DNA of 38,170 nt from positions 1 to 38,170 of the forward strand of contig CANKWU010000017.1 in NCBI GenBank assembly GCA_947487385.1, read 5' to 3'. Origin of the DNA: Spartobacteria bacterium. GTDB taxonomy: Bacteria > Verrucomicrobiota > Verrucomicrobiia > Chthoniobacterales > UBA6821. Both the position numbers and the translations under genes were made by a program. Each line of letters begins with the position of its first letter. Position 1 is the stretch's first letter. Below the pieces are notes generated by a model. It ran no database searches. It was given only the letters and a program-made list of their open reading frames with translations, and was not told where the DNA came from. Positions 16,719 to 23,944 of this stretch are shown one piece after another.

Positions 16719-17720
16719 ATGTATACCGCCCGCATTCCAATACTCAGACAAATTGAGGCTCGAAGAAACTCACGGGCGATTCTATTTGTTACCGGTGACC
16801 GCCCAGGTCTCGAAACTCAGATTCACCCTGAAGTCTACGACTACTTTGTGAATTTGCTCGATAACATCGGCGTCACGCAGCGAATTTCCCTTATCATATA
16901 TACTCGGGGAGGCAGCACTCTTGCGGCTCGATCTCTCGTCAATCTGATTCACCAATTTTGCGAAGATTTTGACGTCATTGCACCGAGCAAAGCGCATAGT
17001 GCCGGAACACTAATTGCACTCGGCGCACAACACATTTTTATGACCAAGCAGGCAACACTTGGACCAATTGATCCTTCGGTCAATACCCCTCTAAATCCAC
17101 AGATACCGGGCGGGCCTCCAGACGCCCGTTTGCCTGTTAGCGTCGAAGCGGTCAATGGATTTATCGAACTTTGCAAGGCGCACATATCCGAGGGTGACAG
17201 CGCGTCAATGAATTCAGTTCTCACACAACTTGCCGCGACGATTCATCCCCTTGTTCTTGGGGAGGTCTATCGCTCAAAGGCCCAGATACAAATGCTTGCA
17301 AAAGAGCATCTTGAGCGCGCCGCAGTTCCACATGAGAATATTGAGCAGATCGTTTCGTTTCTCTGTTCAGACTCCGGAAGCCACGATTACACCATTCATA
17401 GACGAGAGGCTCGGCGACTCGGGTTGCAGGTTGAGAAGCCCGATCAGCCATTTTACGAGGTGATCAAGGCCCTTTATGACGATTTCGCAACTGAGTTGAT
17501 GTTGACGGATCGATGGGATCCGATCCGAGCCATTGGAGTGAATCCCGTGTTGAATTACACGAATAAAAGGTGTTTGATCGAAAGCACCACCGGCGGATCA
17601 TACTTCTTTGCGACTGAAGGTGTTTTTCTGCAGCACATTACCCCCAATGCACCAACTCAGTATCAAGACAATAGAACCTACGAAGGATGGAGATATGAAC
17701 CCACACCAGCAATTCCCTGA
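16719..17720 (+). CDS. ClpP-fold serine protease, serine dehydrogenase proteinase (SDH) type
   Basis: 333-residue protein of the ClpP/SppA-like superfamily, closest by eye to the SDH proteinase family. The oxyanion-hole motif is YTRGGS (residues 61-66). The likely nucleophile is S94 in KAHSAGT, and LGPIDPS (114-120) matches the conserved GPIDP turn of this group. A C-terminal region (about 190-333) with helices and a strand-rich end extends beyond the core. There is no signal peptide or membrane helix, so it is probably cytoplasmic. It is the first gene of cassette 1, starting 18 bases after the GTTAG of the left site, and a 62-residue ORF overlaps its end. Codon use is more AT-rich than that of uup or the reductase. 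The substrate is unknown. Confidence 0.8.
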   Translation: MYTARIPILRQIEARRNSRAILFVTGDRPGLETQIHPEVYDYFVNLLDNIGVTQRISLIIYTRGGSTLAARSLVNLIHQFCEDFDVIAPSKAHSAGTLIALGAQHIFMTKQATLGPIDPSVNTPLNPQIPGGPPDARLPVSVEAVNGFIELCKAHISEGDSASMNSVLTQLAATIHPLVLGEVYRSKAQIQMLAKEHLERAAVPHENIEQIVSFLCSDSGSHDYTIHRREARRLGLQVEKPDQPFYEVIKALYDDFATELMLTDRWDPIRAIGVNPVLNYTNKRCLIESTTGGSYFFATEGVFLQHITPNAPTQYQDNRTYEGWRYEPTPAIP

Positions 17721-17883
17721 CAGAGAAGTGAAATTCGCAGTTTCGACAAATTCAAGTGCAGTCCGTTGGACTTCCACAAGCGCAGCTCCCGAAAGCTTGT
17801 CGACGATAATTCGGAATCAGCGATTTGTAGTGGTTCAACCAATTGCACAAGAGAAGGGTGACTTAAAGAAAGAGGAGAGCTAA
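17695..17883 (+). CDS. Small unknown protein coupled to the SDH protease
   Basis: 62-residue ORF beginning inside the protease gene (26-base overlap, different frame) with a good ribosome binding site, GGATGGAG, just before its ATG. The protein is hydrophilic and Ser/Thr-rich in its first half, with a short strand-like stretch RFVVVQPIAQ and a charged tail KGDLKKEES. No family is recognised. Its TAA stop sits inside the left CTAAC box of the first attC, which is how cassette genes normally end and argues that it is real. Overlap suggests co-translation with the protease, so it may be a partner or regulator; this is inference. Confidence 0.6.
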   Translation: MNPHQQFPDREVKFAVSTNSSAVRWTSTSAAPESLSTIIRNQRFVVVQPIAQEKGDLKKEES

Positions 17884-18003
17884 CGAGCCAGTCGACCTAA
17901 TGCCTGTCCCTTCGGGACTTTCGGCATACCTCCTGCTGATTCCACTTCGCGGGCAGGAGGAACGCCGAAAGCAAGCAGGGATAGGTCACTGGGGACGTTA
18001 GGA
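17878..18003 (+). repeat. attC-like recombination site 1 (126 bp)
   Basis: The outer boxes are AGCTAAC (17878-17884) and GTTAGGA (17997-18003). The two halves are complementary with gaps: CTAACG, then CC/CAGT, then GACCTA with one extra C on one side, an unpaired section, CTTTCGGC, and a bulged central stem CCTCCTGC (from 17929) with GCAGGAGG (to 17960). Extra unpaired bases on one strand and an unpaired inner spacer are hallmarks of folded attC. It shares size and core with the site at 18579. Confidence 0.82.
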
Positions 18004-18008
18004 CAGAT

Positions 18009-18584
18009 ATGCAACCCTACATTACTAGACTCGGGCTTTTTACCGCGGTATTACTTACCCTTACATGGCTATGCAGAGCTCCTGATTGGGAGCCGCTGTC
18101 CGTATTCGTAGCCGCTCTTTTTGCCTATTTAGGCCACGTTACATGGACATCATTGCAAAGAATTACCGACCACGAGCAGCATCTTTTAACGCGATTTCGG
18201 CTGCTTTTCCCCAAGGATTCAGGCACAATATTTTTTCTTCGGGAACATGATTTTGGCGATTCATTCAATGGTGACTATATGAGCCCATTGTTTGAATATC
18301 AGGGATCTTGGGTCGGCGCAGATTTCATGTTTTGCAACCGAGGAATTGAGAAGAAACGGTGTTCATTCGATAAAGCGCTTCGGCATTTCCTTAATTATTT
18401 AGCACTTGAAACCTATCCGCATGATAAGAGGCCTGGATGGTTTACAATGGACTATAATGAGCTTCACAATAGCTCAGATAAAGAGGGCATTCGAACAGAG
18501 CTAAATGCCAGGGCCACCAACTTTGTTCAAAGCTATGAGGATTTTGTTCAGCATATTCGAAAATACGAAAAACAAATATCCTAA
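18009..18584 (+). CDS. Cassette protein with two membrane helices and an unknown soluble domain
   Basis: 191 residues. Two closely spaced hydrophobic helices lie at about residues 8-25 (LGLFTAVLLTLTWLC) and 28-47 (PLSVFVAALFAYLGHVTW). A soluble domain of ~140 residues follows, rich in aromatic residues (FFLREHDFGDSF, YQGSWVGADFMF, GWFTMDYNELH), and a helical, charged C-terminus closes the protein. No family is recognised. The ATG lies 12 bases after the GTTAG of site 1, and the TAA stop (18582-18584) lies inside the CTAAC box of site 2, so it fills its cassette exactly. The architecture is that of a membrane-anchored effector or sensor, but no function can be claimed. Confidence 0.75.
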   Translation: MQPYITRLGLFTAVLLTLTWLCRAPDWEPLSVFVAALFAYLGHVTWTSLQRITDHEQHLLTRFRLLFPKDSGTIFFLREHDFGDSFNGDYMSPLFEYQGSWVGADFMFCNRGIEKKRCSFDKALRHFLNYLALETYPHDKRPGWFTMDYNELHNSSDKEGIRTELNARATNFVQSYEDFVQHIRKYEKQIS

Positions 18585-18704
18585 CGGGGCGATGGACCGA
18601 ATCACCATGCCTTCGGCACTTTTGTCATGCCTCCTGCTGATTCCGCTTCGCGGGCAGGAGTCACGCCAAAAGCAAGTGGTAGCAGGTGATCGGGGACGTT
18701 AGAC
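18579..18704 (+). repeat. attC-like recombination site 2 (126 bp)
   Basis: The outer boxes are TCCTAAC (18579-18585) and GTTAGAC (18698-18704); the latter matches GTTRRRY fully. The arms pair as CTAACG, CGAT and ATCACC/GGTGAT with a run of extra bases on the left arm. The central stem CCTCCTGC (from 18630) pairs with GCAGGAG (to 18660) and contains CCGC-TTC-GCGG. The 31-base core differs from that of site 1 at one position. Confidence 0.82.
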
Positions 18705-18717
18705 AGCCTCTTCTGCA

Positions 18718-18820
18718 AAGGCTTGGAGGATCGAATGGAGAGTGTGGCGTGAGAACGAAGCGGTAGTAGTTCTACCGCGAGTGAGCAACAACGCTGCTAT
18801 CCGCCGATATCCCAAGCCTT
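18718..18820. repeat. 103-bp imperfect palindrome at the right edge of the cassettes
   Basis: AAGGCTTGG (18718-18726) and CCAAGCCTT (18812-18820) form perfect outer arms. GCGGTAG (18760-18766) and CTACCGC (18772-18778) form a perfect inner hairpin. The intervening arms are partly complementary. It lacks CTAAC/GTTAG ends, so it is not an attC. The right arm includes part of the reductase stop codon. It may be a terminator for that gene or an extragenic palindromic element. Confidence 0.6.
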
Positions 18821-19838
18821 AAGTGATGCAGCAGGCGCCGTCGTGATACCCCTCTTGCAAATGCTGAGCATAATCGGCGCCACCCCTTGCCTCAATGGAA
18901 GCAATGAATTTGGTGCGCTGTTCGAGAGTCATCGGGTTGGCGACCAATGCGGCAGCAACAGCCTGCTGGGCGAAGGCCATGGAATCGATGCCTATACACT
19001 GGGTGGTGACCTCGGGATAACTGAGTGCGTAATTGATGACATCATTGATCGTCACCAGTCCGTGCAGGCTGGCCCGCTTGCTTCCCCCGAATCCCTTCAT
19101 GCCGATGGCGGCGATCCCCTTCTCCTTCATCAGGGGTAAGACGATCTTGTCAAAATCCTTGGCGTGAAGTGTGTTTCCCAACACGGAGACGGGAAGTAGT
19201 GAGGCATCAAAGGAGTAACCACCTTCGATGATCTTCACATGGGCCTCGGGGCTGTCATGGCCAGTAAAGCCAGTGTAGCGCACCATTCCTTTCTGTTTGG
19301 CCTCCTCGAGGGCCTCGATGATTCCACCCTTGGCATAGGCCGGAGCGACATCGCCGTCTTTGACCTCGTGGATCATCCAGAGGTCGATGTGGTCGGTTTT
19401 GAGACGCTTGAGCTGGACCTGAAGCATCTGGAGAGCCTTCTCCTTATCGGTACCGGTGAAGGGGATGTCGTACTTCTTGCTGTTGTGAACGCAAGCCTTG
19501 GTCATGATGAAGGCCTTGTCGCGCCAGCCTCCCGAGAGAGCCTGCCCCATCCATTCCTCGGCGCGGCCGTTGTGATACTCCCAGGCGTTGTCGAAGAAAT
19601 TGACCCCTTGGTCGATCGCGTAGTGAGCGATGTTGGTCGCCTCCTGAAGAGTCGGGGCAAGGGCGAGCGTATGACCGCCGAAGCCGATGCAGCTGAGGGT
19701 TTCTTGGTGGCGGCCGAACTGGCGGCGCGGCACGGTACCGGTGGGGATAGCCTCAGCATTGGCTGAAGGAACACGGAGAGCCTGGGCCGCGGGTAGCAGG
19801 CCAAGCATTCCCAGGAACGAGCGACGCGTGAGGGACAT
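18819..19838 (-). CDS. Tat-exported aldo/keto reductase
   Basis: 339-residue NAD(P)H-dependent oxidoreductase of the aldo/keto reductase superfamily. The N-terminus carries a twin-arginine signal (TRRSFLGMLGLLPAAQA), so the enzyme is probably exported folded. The catalytic tetrad is visible: D83 and Y88 in FFDNAWEYHNG, K114 in IMTKAC and H157 in LWMIHEV. The C-terminus ends in a Cys pair (GACCIT). Its 3' end touches the palindrome at the cassette border. Substrate unknown. Confidence 0.88.
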   Translation of the reverse strand: MSLTRRSFLGMLGLLPAAQALRVPSANAEAIPTGTVPRRQFGRHQETLSCIGFGGHTLALAPTLQEATNIAHYAIDQGVNFFDNAWEYHNGRAEEWMGQALSGGWRDKAFIMTKACVHNSKKYDIPFTGTDKEKALQMLQVQLKRLKTDHIDLWMIHEVKDGDVAPAYAKGGIIEALEEAKQKGMVRYTGFTGHDSPEAHVKIIEGGYSFDASLLPVSVLGNTLHAKDFDKIVLPLMKEKGIAAIGMKGFGGSKRASLHGLVTINDVINYALSYPEVTTQCIGIDSMAFAQQAVAAALVANPMTLEQRTKFIASIEARGGADYAQHLQEGYHDGACCIT

Positions 19839-19930
19839 GGGCAGAGGATGCGTTAGGAAGGATGAATTATGAAGTGAAACTTTTCCGAAATCTCATGCTG
19901 CATTGCAGCTAAAGAAAGCCCTTTTCATGG

Positions 19931-19958
19931 TTTCATCACTCATCATTCAGCATTCATC
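19931..19958. repeat. Short degenerate TCATC/TGAATGA repeat
   Basis: The gap between two minus-strand genes, overlapping the glycosyltransferase 3' end, holds repeated TCATCA/TCATT/TTCATC words. It is the same kind of low-complexity tandem as in other spacers of the window. Confidence 0.4.
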
Positions 19959-20734
19959 TTTTCGGACTTCTCCTCTTCGTAACCCCGGCTGTAGCGGACG
20001 AAGACGGCAAATGATGTCGCGTAGGCGATCCAGAAGCCGGGGAATCCATCGAGAAAGCCGAGTCGTAGGAAATAGGCCCGGATGAATCGCCAGAGAGGAC
20101 GCAGGAGATTAGCCGCTAGTGACCAGCGCTTATGCTCCTGTTGCTGACGCTTTACAAATTCATCGGCAAACGGGCCTATCTTCTCAAGATAGCTCTGGAT
20201 CGTCGGATAAGAATCATGGAGCAGATCACCCCGCAGATGCTTCACGGCTCCCTGCACCAGCACGGTGTCATGGGCAGCATTTCCACCCATGCTGGCCTTG
20301 TCCCGTCGGACAAGACGAAGCTTCGTGTCGGGATACCAGTCTCCATGCATGATCCAGCGACCGAGAAAGCGGATCTTGCGGTTGAAACGGCACCCATGAA
20401 ACCAGTCAACATCACCACTGGAGAAGAATAATCTGATCGACTGCCTGAGCTCCTCGGAGAGTTCCTCATCGCTGTCGAGAATCAATACCCATGGCTGCGT
20501 GCAGTGATCGAGAGCCACTTGCTTCTGGGCGCTATGGCCGAGCCACTCCTGATGGATGACACGGGCTCCCTCCGCTTCGGCGATGGCGACTGTCCGATCC
20601 GTGGAACCGCTATCCACAACCACGATCTCACGGACGAGACTCCGGGCGCTCGCCAGGCATTTGCAGAGGCGGGACTCCTCGTTGCATGCCGTCACTGCGA
20701 GGGAGATGGGTAGGATCTCAACCGGATTGCTCAT
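19943..20734 (-). CDS. Family 2 glycosyltransferase (WaaE/KdtX-like)
   Basis: 263-residue GT-A glycosyltransferase resembling lipopolysaccharide core beta-glucosyltransferases. N-terminal ISLAVTACNEESRL is the nucleotide-sugar binding start. VVVDSGSTDRTVAIA follows at residues 38-52, and the metal-binding DSD is at 87-89 (LILDSDEELS). The segment WYPDTKLRLVRRDKA and the conserved histidine in HLRGDLLHDSY are typical of the WaaE group. A helical C-terminus ends in KSEKMNAE. Its ATG overlaps the mazG stop by four bases (ATGA). Confidence 0.85.
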   Translation of the reverse strand: MSNPVEILPISLAVTACNEESRLCKCLASARSLVREIVVVDSGSTDRTVAIAEAEGARVIHQEWLGHSAQKQVALDHCTQPWVLILDSDEELSEELRQSIRLFFSSGDVDWFHGCRFNRKIRFLGRWIMHGDWYPDTKLRLVRRDKASMGGNAAHDTVLVQGAVKHLRGDLLHDSYPTIQSYLEKIGPFADEFVKRQQQEHKRWSLAANLLRPLWRFIRAYFLRLGFLDGFPGFWIAYATSFAVFVRYSRGYEEEKSEKMNAE

Positions 20735-21540
20735 GGAGATCGTTCAGACTTTTTAGCCGCTTCCCAAAGCGCGTTCATTTCATCGAAGGAGAGATCCTTG
20801 AACTCCCTCTCCTCGGGAACCGCGCACTCCATCGCATGGAACCTTGTCTCGAATTTCGAGATGGCGGCATGGAGGGCTGATTCGGCATCGATCGAGAGGA
20901 AGCGTGTCAGGTTCACCACGGCAAAGAGCAGGTCCCCCGCCTCCTCGGCAAGACGCTCCTTGGCTCCGGGACTCTCCAGATCGGCTAACTCAGCTTCAAC
21001 TTCGGCAATTTCCTCGCGGATTTTCTCCACGACATCCCCAGCTTTCTCCCAATCAAATCTCACTTTTGCTGCCTTCTTCTGAATTTTCTGTGCCCGGACC
21101 AGGGCGGGAAAGGCACGCGCTACGCCGTCGAGCAGCGAAGCTTTGCGCGTTTGATCGAGTCCCTTGGCTTTCCGCTCGGCACGCTTGATCTCCTCCCACT
21201 GGACCAACACGGCATCACTTGTGCCGGCTGAGGATTCCCCAAAAACATGGGGGTGACGGCGCACCAGTTTCTCGGCTGCGGTAGCTGCAATGGAGTCAGC
21301 GGTGAATCCCTCTTGCTCCGAGGCTATCTCGGCCTGCATGAGAATATTGATCAGCAGATCGCCGAGTTCCTCCTCCAGATCGGAGGGATGCTCTCGTTCG
21401 ATGGCATCGACGACCTCGTAGGCCTCTTCGATCAATGAGGAGCAAAGGGAGGAAGCAGTCTGCTCACGGTCCCAGGGACATCCGCCGGGAGCCCGTAAGC
21501 GCGAGATGATTTCCCTGAGCTGATCGAGTGCCTGGCTCAT
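20731..21540 (-). CDS. mazG: Nucleoside triphosphate pyrophosphohydrolase MazG
   Basis: 269-residue all-alpha NTP pyrophosphohydrolase with two MazG domains, which removes aberrant nucleotides. Domain 1 contains GGCPWDREQT (19-28), the metal-binding LIEEAYEVVDAI (37-48) and EELGDLL (57-63). Domain 2 contains KVRFDWE, EEIAEVEAEL and LAEEAGDLLFAVVNL. ATG 21540 is chosen because the family begins a few residues before GGCPWD; a longer in-frame extension up to 21633 lies within the rhomboid gene's end. Closely spaced with the rhomboid-like gene upstream and overlapping the glycosyltransferase downstream. Confidence 0.93.
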   Translation of the reverse strand: MSQALDQLREIISRLRAPGGCPWDREQTASSLCSSLIEEAYEVVDAIEREHPSDLEEELGDLLINILMQAEIASEQEGFTADSIAATAAEKLVRRHPHVFGESSAGTSDAVLVQWEEIKRAERKAKGLDQTRKASLLDGVARAFPALVRAQKIQKKAAKVRFDWEKAGDVVEKIREEIAEVEAELADLESPGAKERLAEEAGDLLFAVVNLTRFLSIDAESALHAAISKFETRFHAMECAVPEEREFKDLSFDEMNALWEAAKKSERSP

Positions 21541-21559
21541 CGGAAAGAATGGGGAGGCG

Positions 21560-22465
21560 TTACTTGGAGCCCCTGCCACCACGTTGCAGGATTGCCTGCC
21601 TTGCCTTTTCCAGTGAGGAACGCTCGATCGCACTGAGGCTTTTCAGTCCCTTCCGGCTGATCTTCTCCAGGAGACGGTCCATCTCCAGCTCGGGATCAAG
21701 ACGAGTCGCTCGTTCCTCCGGGGAGGGCTCTCCCGTTAACCCGCGATTCCTACCAGCAGAGGCGCGAAGCCCGCCCGGCATGGCCGAGAACCGAGGCTTT
21801 GGGGACTTAAGGCCCGGAAGCGACCATTGGAATCCATAACCGATCAGCGGTTCCTCGAACCCTGCGCGGCGCATCAGCACGACTGCCAAAATGCAGGAAG
21901 AGATCAGCACAAGCACCTGCGGGGGTTGATGATCGGCAAGACGTTGAAGTGACGAGATCGCAAGCAGCCCGAGGAATACCCATCGGGCGGCTAACCCGAA
22001 AAAGAACCGGGCGCCGGGATGCATGGCGACAAAGGCGGCGAAGACCGCAAAGTTCACTTCCTGTGCCCCAGCAAACGTCTGCGGGATCCCTCCATACCCG
22101 AAAGCCTGGAGAAGCAAAGGGGCGAGCAGAATGAGTCCCGCATACAGGATCCCAAAACGCTTCCATCCCAGGCCGCTCTCAACCTCGCGGCCAAAGTAGT
22201 AGAGCATAACCATCTCAAGGAGAAACCAGACCGAGGGGGAGGCCACAAAAGCATAGGTTGCGATCCTCCAGATCTGGCCGTGAGCGACAGCAGTACTGCT
22301 GTAAATCAAGAGATCCAGCAGAGCACCATGACCTGATGCAAGAAGGAGCGAGGTCGTGATCATGGCGGCGCTATGAAGGGCCACCAACAGTGTGATCAGG
22401 CGCACGGGAAATTCCCCAAGGTAAAAGAGGGGTTCGTTCTCCCCTGGAAGAATGGATACTGACAT
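21560..22465 (-). CDS. Rhomboid-like membrane protein lacking the catalytic serine
   Basis: 301 residues with about six membrane helices between residues 20 and 200. QIWRIATYAF (65-74) is the rhomboid WR motif region, and LLEMVMLYYFGREVES follows as in rhomboids. Where active members have GxSG, this protein has FAGAQEVNFAVFAAF (131-145) with no serine, so proteolysis is unlikely. The cytoplasmic tail ends with a helical segment (MDRLLEKISRKGLKSLSAIERSSLEKA) that resembles the C-terminal DUF6576-type module of Bacteroidota and Verrucomicrobiota rhomboid proteins. The ATG at 22465 is preferred; an upstream TTG (22501) would add 12 residues. Confidence 0.75.
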   Translation of the reverse strand: MSVSILPGENEPLFYLGEFPVRLITLLVALHSAAMITTSLLLASGHGALLDLLIYSSTAVAHGQIWRIATYAFVASPSVWFLLEMVMLYYFGREVESGLGWKRFGILYAGLILLAPLLLQAFGYGGIPQTFAGAQEVNFAVFAAFVAMHPGARFFFGLAARWVFLGLLAISSLQRLADHQPPQVLVLISSCILAVVLMRRAGFEEPLIGYGFQWSLPGLKSPKPRFSAMPGGLRASAGRNRGLTGEPSPEERATRLDPELEMDRLLEKISRKGLKSLSAIERSSLEKARQAILQRGGRGSK

Positions 22466-22516
22466 ACCTCTAAGGTAGACGCTGGAACAGGCGGCCGACA
22501 AGTGGGTTATGGCTTG

Positions 22517-22570
22517 TCACGACGCGGGATTCCGGAGCACAAAAAAATCCGTGCCAGTTAGCCGTCGTGA
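22517..22570. promoter_or_regulatory. Inverted repeat in the divergent promoter region
   Basis: TCACGACG (22517-22524) and CGTCGTGA (22563-22570) are perfect inverted copies 38 bases apart, between the divergent rhomboid-like and aldolase genes. They could bind a dimeric regulator or form a hairpin; no promoter boxes are clear. Confidence 0.3.
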
Positions 22571-22589
22571 TCACTAAGGTCAGCTTCTG

Positions 22590-23894
22590 ATGAGCACCCA
22601 TTCCGAAAGAGACATCCTACATCCCTCCGATTTGCTGATCCAAGCTATGGATCGTATCTACAACTATCGGATGACGACCACCTCCGGAGGAAATCTCTCC
22701 CTGCTCGATCAGGAAGGCTCTGTCTGGATCACCCCCGCGAGAATCGATAAGGGAGGACTTAAAAGGGAAGATGTTGTCGAAATCCGCCCCGATGGAGAGA
22801 TCAAAGGACGCCATAAGCCCTCCTCCGAACTCCCCTTCCACCTCCAGATCTACGCGACCCGACCCGACATCAAGGCGATCATCCACGCCCATCCGGTCGC
22901 CTTGGTGGCTTTTAGCATCTGTGGGAAGAAGCCCAACACCCGGCTTTTCCCAAAGGCTTGGGAAACCTGCGGAGAGGTTGGATTCGCTCCCTATGCGCTG
23001 CCCGGAAGTGAGGCGCTTGGGGAAAGCATCGCCCGGGAATTTGCCAAAGGAGTCTCCTGCGTGATGCTCGAGAACCATGGAGTTGTCGTCGGAGCATCAA
23101 CTTTTCAAGAGGCCTTCCGTCGCTTTGAGACGCTTGAGTTCACGGCCAAAACCATCCTCAAGGCCTCGGTGCTCGGTGAGGTTCATTACGTGGGAGAAGC
23201 GGGGCTTTCTGCTGAGAAAAAGCTGGCGACTCCCCTTGAAGAATTTATTCCCGGTGCCGCTTGTGCCCGAGAGCGTATCCTGCGTCGGGAACTGAGTGAT
23301 TTTGTCAGGCGCGGCTACCGCCAACGCCTCCTCATCAGCACGGAGGGAAGTTTCTCGGCCAGGGTATCGGGGGATAGCTTCCTGATCACACCACGGGGAT
23401 GTGACCGCGCAGAACTCGATCCCTCCCAGCTGGTACTCATCACCGAAGGATGCGAGGAGAAGGGAAAACGGGCGAGTTTTGCCACCAGACTCCACCGCGC
23501 CATCTACCAACGACATCCCTCGGTTCAGGCGATCGTCAACGCCTCTCCGGTGAACGCCACTGCCTTCGCCGTGAGTGATGAGCGACTCGACACCCGGACG
23601 ATTCCGGAGAGCTATGTCTTCCTGCGGGAAGTGGAAAAACTCCCGATCACGATCCTCTCAGAGGATCCGGCAAAGGTCGCCGACGACTTGTCGCCGAACT
23701 TTCCCGTGTCGTTGATCACGAATGACGGAGCGATGGTTCTTGGAACCTCACTGCTAGATGCCTTCGACCGACTGGAAGTCCTGGAGTCAACGGCGGAGGC
23801 CCTCATTAACAGTCGTTCCCTGGGGAATGTCCGGGTGATGGGTGATGCGGTCATCAGCGACCTAGAGACGGCCTTCCATCTCCCTGCCCGTTAA
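22590..23894 (+). CDS. Double-domain class II aldolase/adducin protein, second domain degenerate
   Basis: 434 residues made of two tandem class II aldolase domains (about 10-205 and 235-430). Domain 1 keeps the zinc site of fuculose-1-phosphate-type aldolases: E80 in SSELPFH, H99 and H101 in IIHAHPV, and H163 in ENHGVVVG. Domain 2 aligns (ISTEGSFSARVSGDSFLITPRG, then IVNASPVNATAF and ITNDGAMVLGTS) but has NAS instead of HAH and ND instead of NH. It is therefore presumably inactive and structural or regulatory. The likely substrate is a sugar or ketose phosphate; not determinable here. Confidence 0.82.
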   Translation: MSTHSERDILHPSDLLIQAMDRIYNYRMTTTSGGNLSLLDQEGSVWITPARIDKGGLKREDVVEIRPDGEIKGRHKPSSELPFHLQIYATRPDIKAIIHAHPVALVAFSICGKKPNTRLFPKAWETCGEVGFAPYALPGSEALGESIAREFAKGVSCVMLENHGVVVGASTFQEAFRRFETLEFTAKTILKASVLGEVHYVGEAGLSAEKKLATPLEEFIPGAACARERILRRELSDFVRRGYRQRLLISTEGSFSARVSGDSFLITPRGCDRAELDPSQLVLITEGCEEKGKRASFATRLHRAIYQRHPSVQAIVNASPVNATAFAVSDERLDTRTIPESYVFLREVEKLPITILSEDPAKVADDLSPNFPVSLITNDGAMVLGTSLLDAFDRLEVLESTAEALINSRSLGNVRVMGDAVISDLETAFHLPAR

Positions 23895-23944
23895 GGAATC
23901 GCTGATTAAATCGCGTCGGCTCCTTCAATCCTGTCTACCTTCCC

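Larger units (their letters stand above)
16644..18704 (+). mobile_element. Integron-like gene cassette array (two cassettes, no integrase in view)
   Basis: Two units are arranged head to tail, each a promoterless-looking ORF set followed by a 126-bp attC-like palindrome. Taking the usual crossover in G^TTRRRY, cassette 1 spans about 16697-17997 and cassette 2 about 17998-18698. The first ORF starts 10-23 bases after each GTTAG box, and the last stop codon of each unit lies inside the next CTAAC box, as in known cassettes. Base composition is visibly AT-richer than in flanking genes. No tyrosine recombinase is in the window, so this would be a cluster of attC sites lacking an integrase (CALIN) or the part of an array distant from its integrase. 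Confidence 0.82.

Noticed and set aside
16578-18818. Interpretation as an insertion sequence or prophage remnant
   Set aside because: No transposase, no terminal inverted repeats framing the region and no phage genes; the attC-like sites explain the structure better.
18718-18820. Reading the right-hand palindrome as a third attC
   Set aside because: It lacks CTAAC/GTTRRRY end boxes, and no separate ORF lies between it and the second attC.
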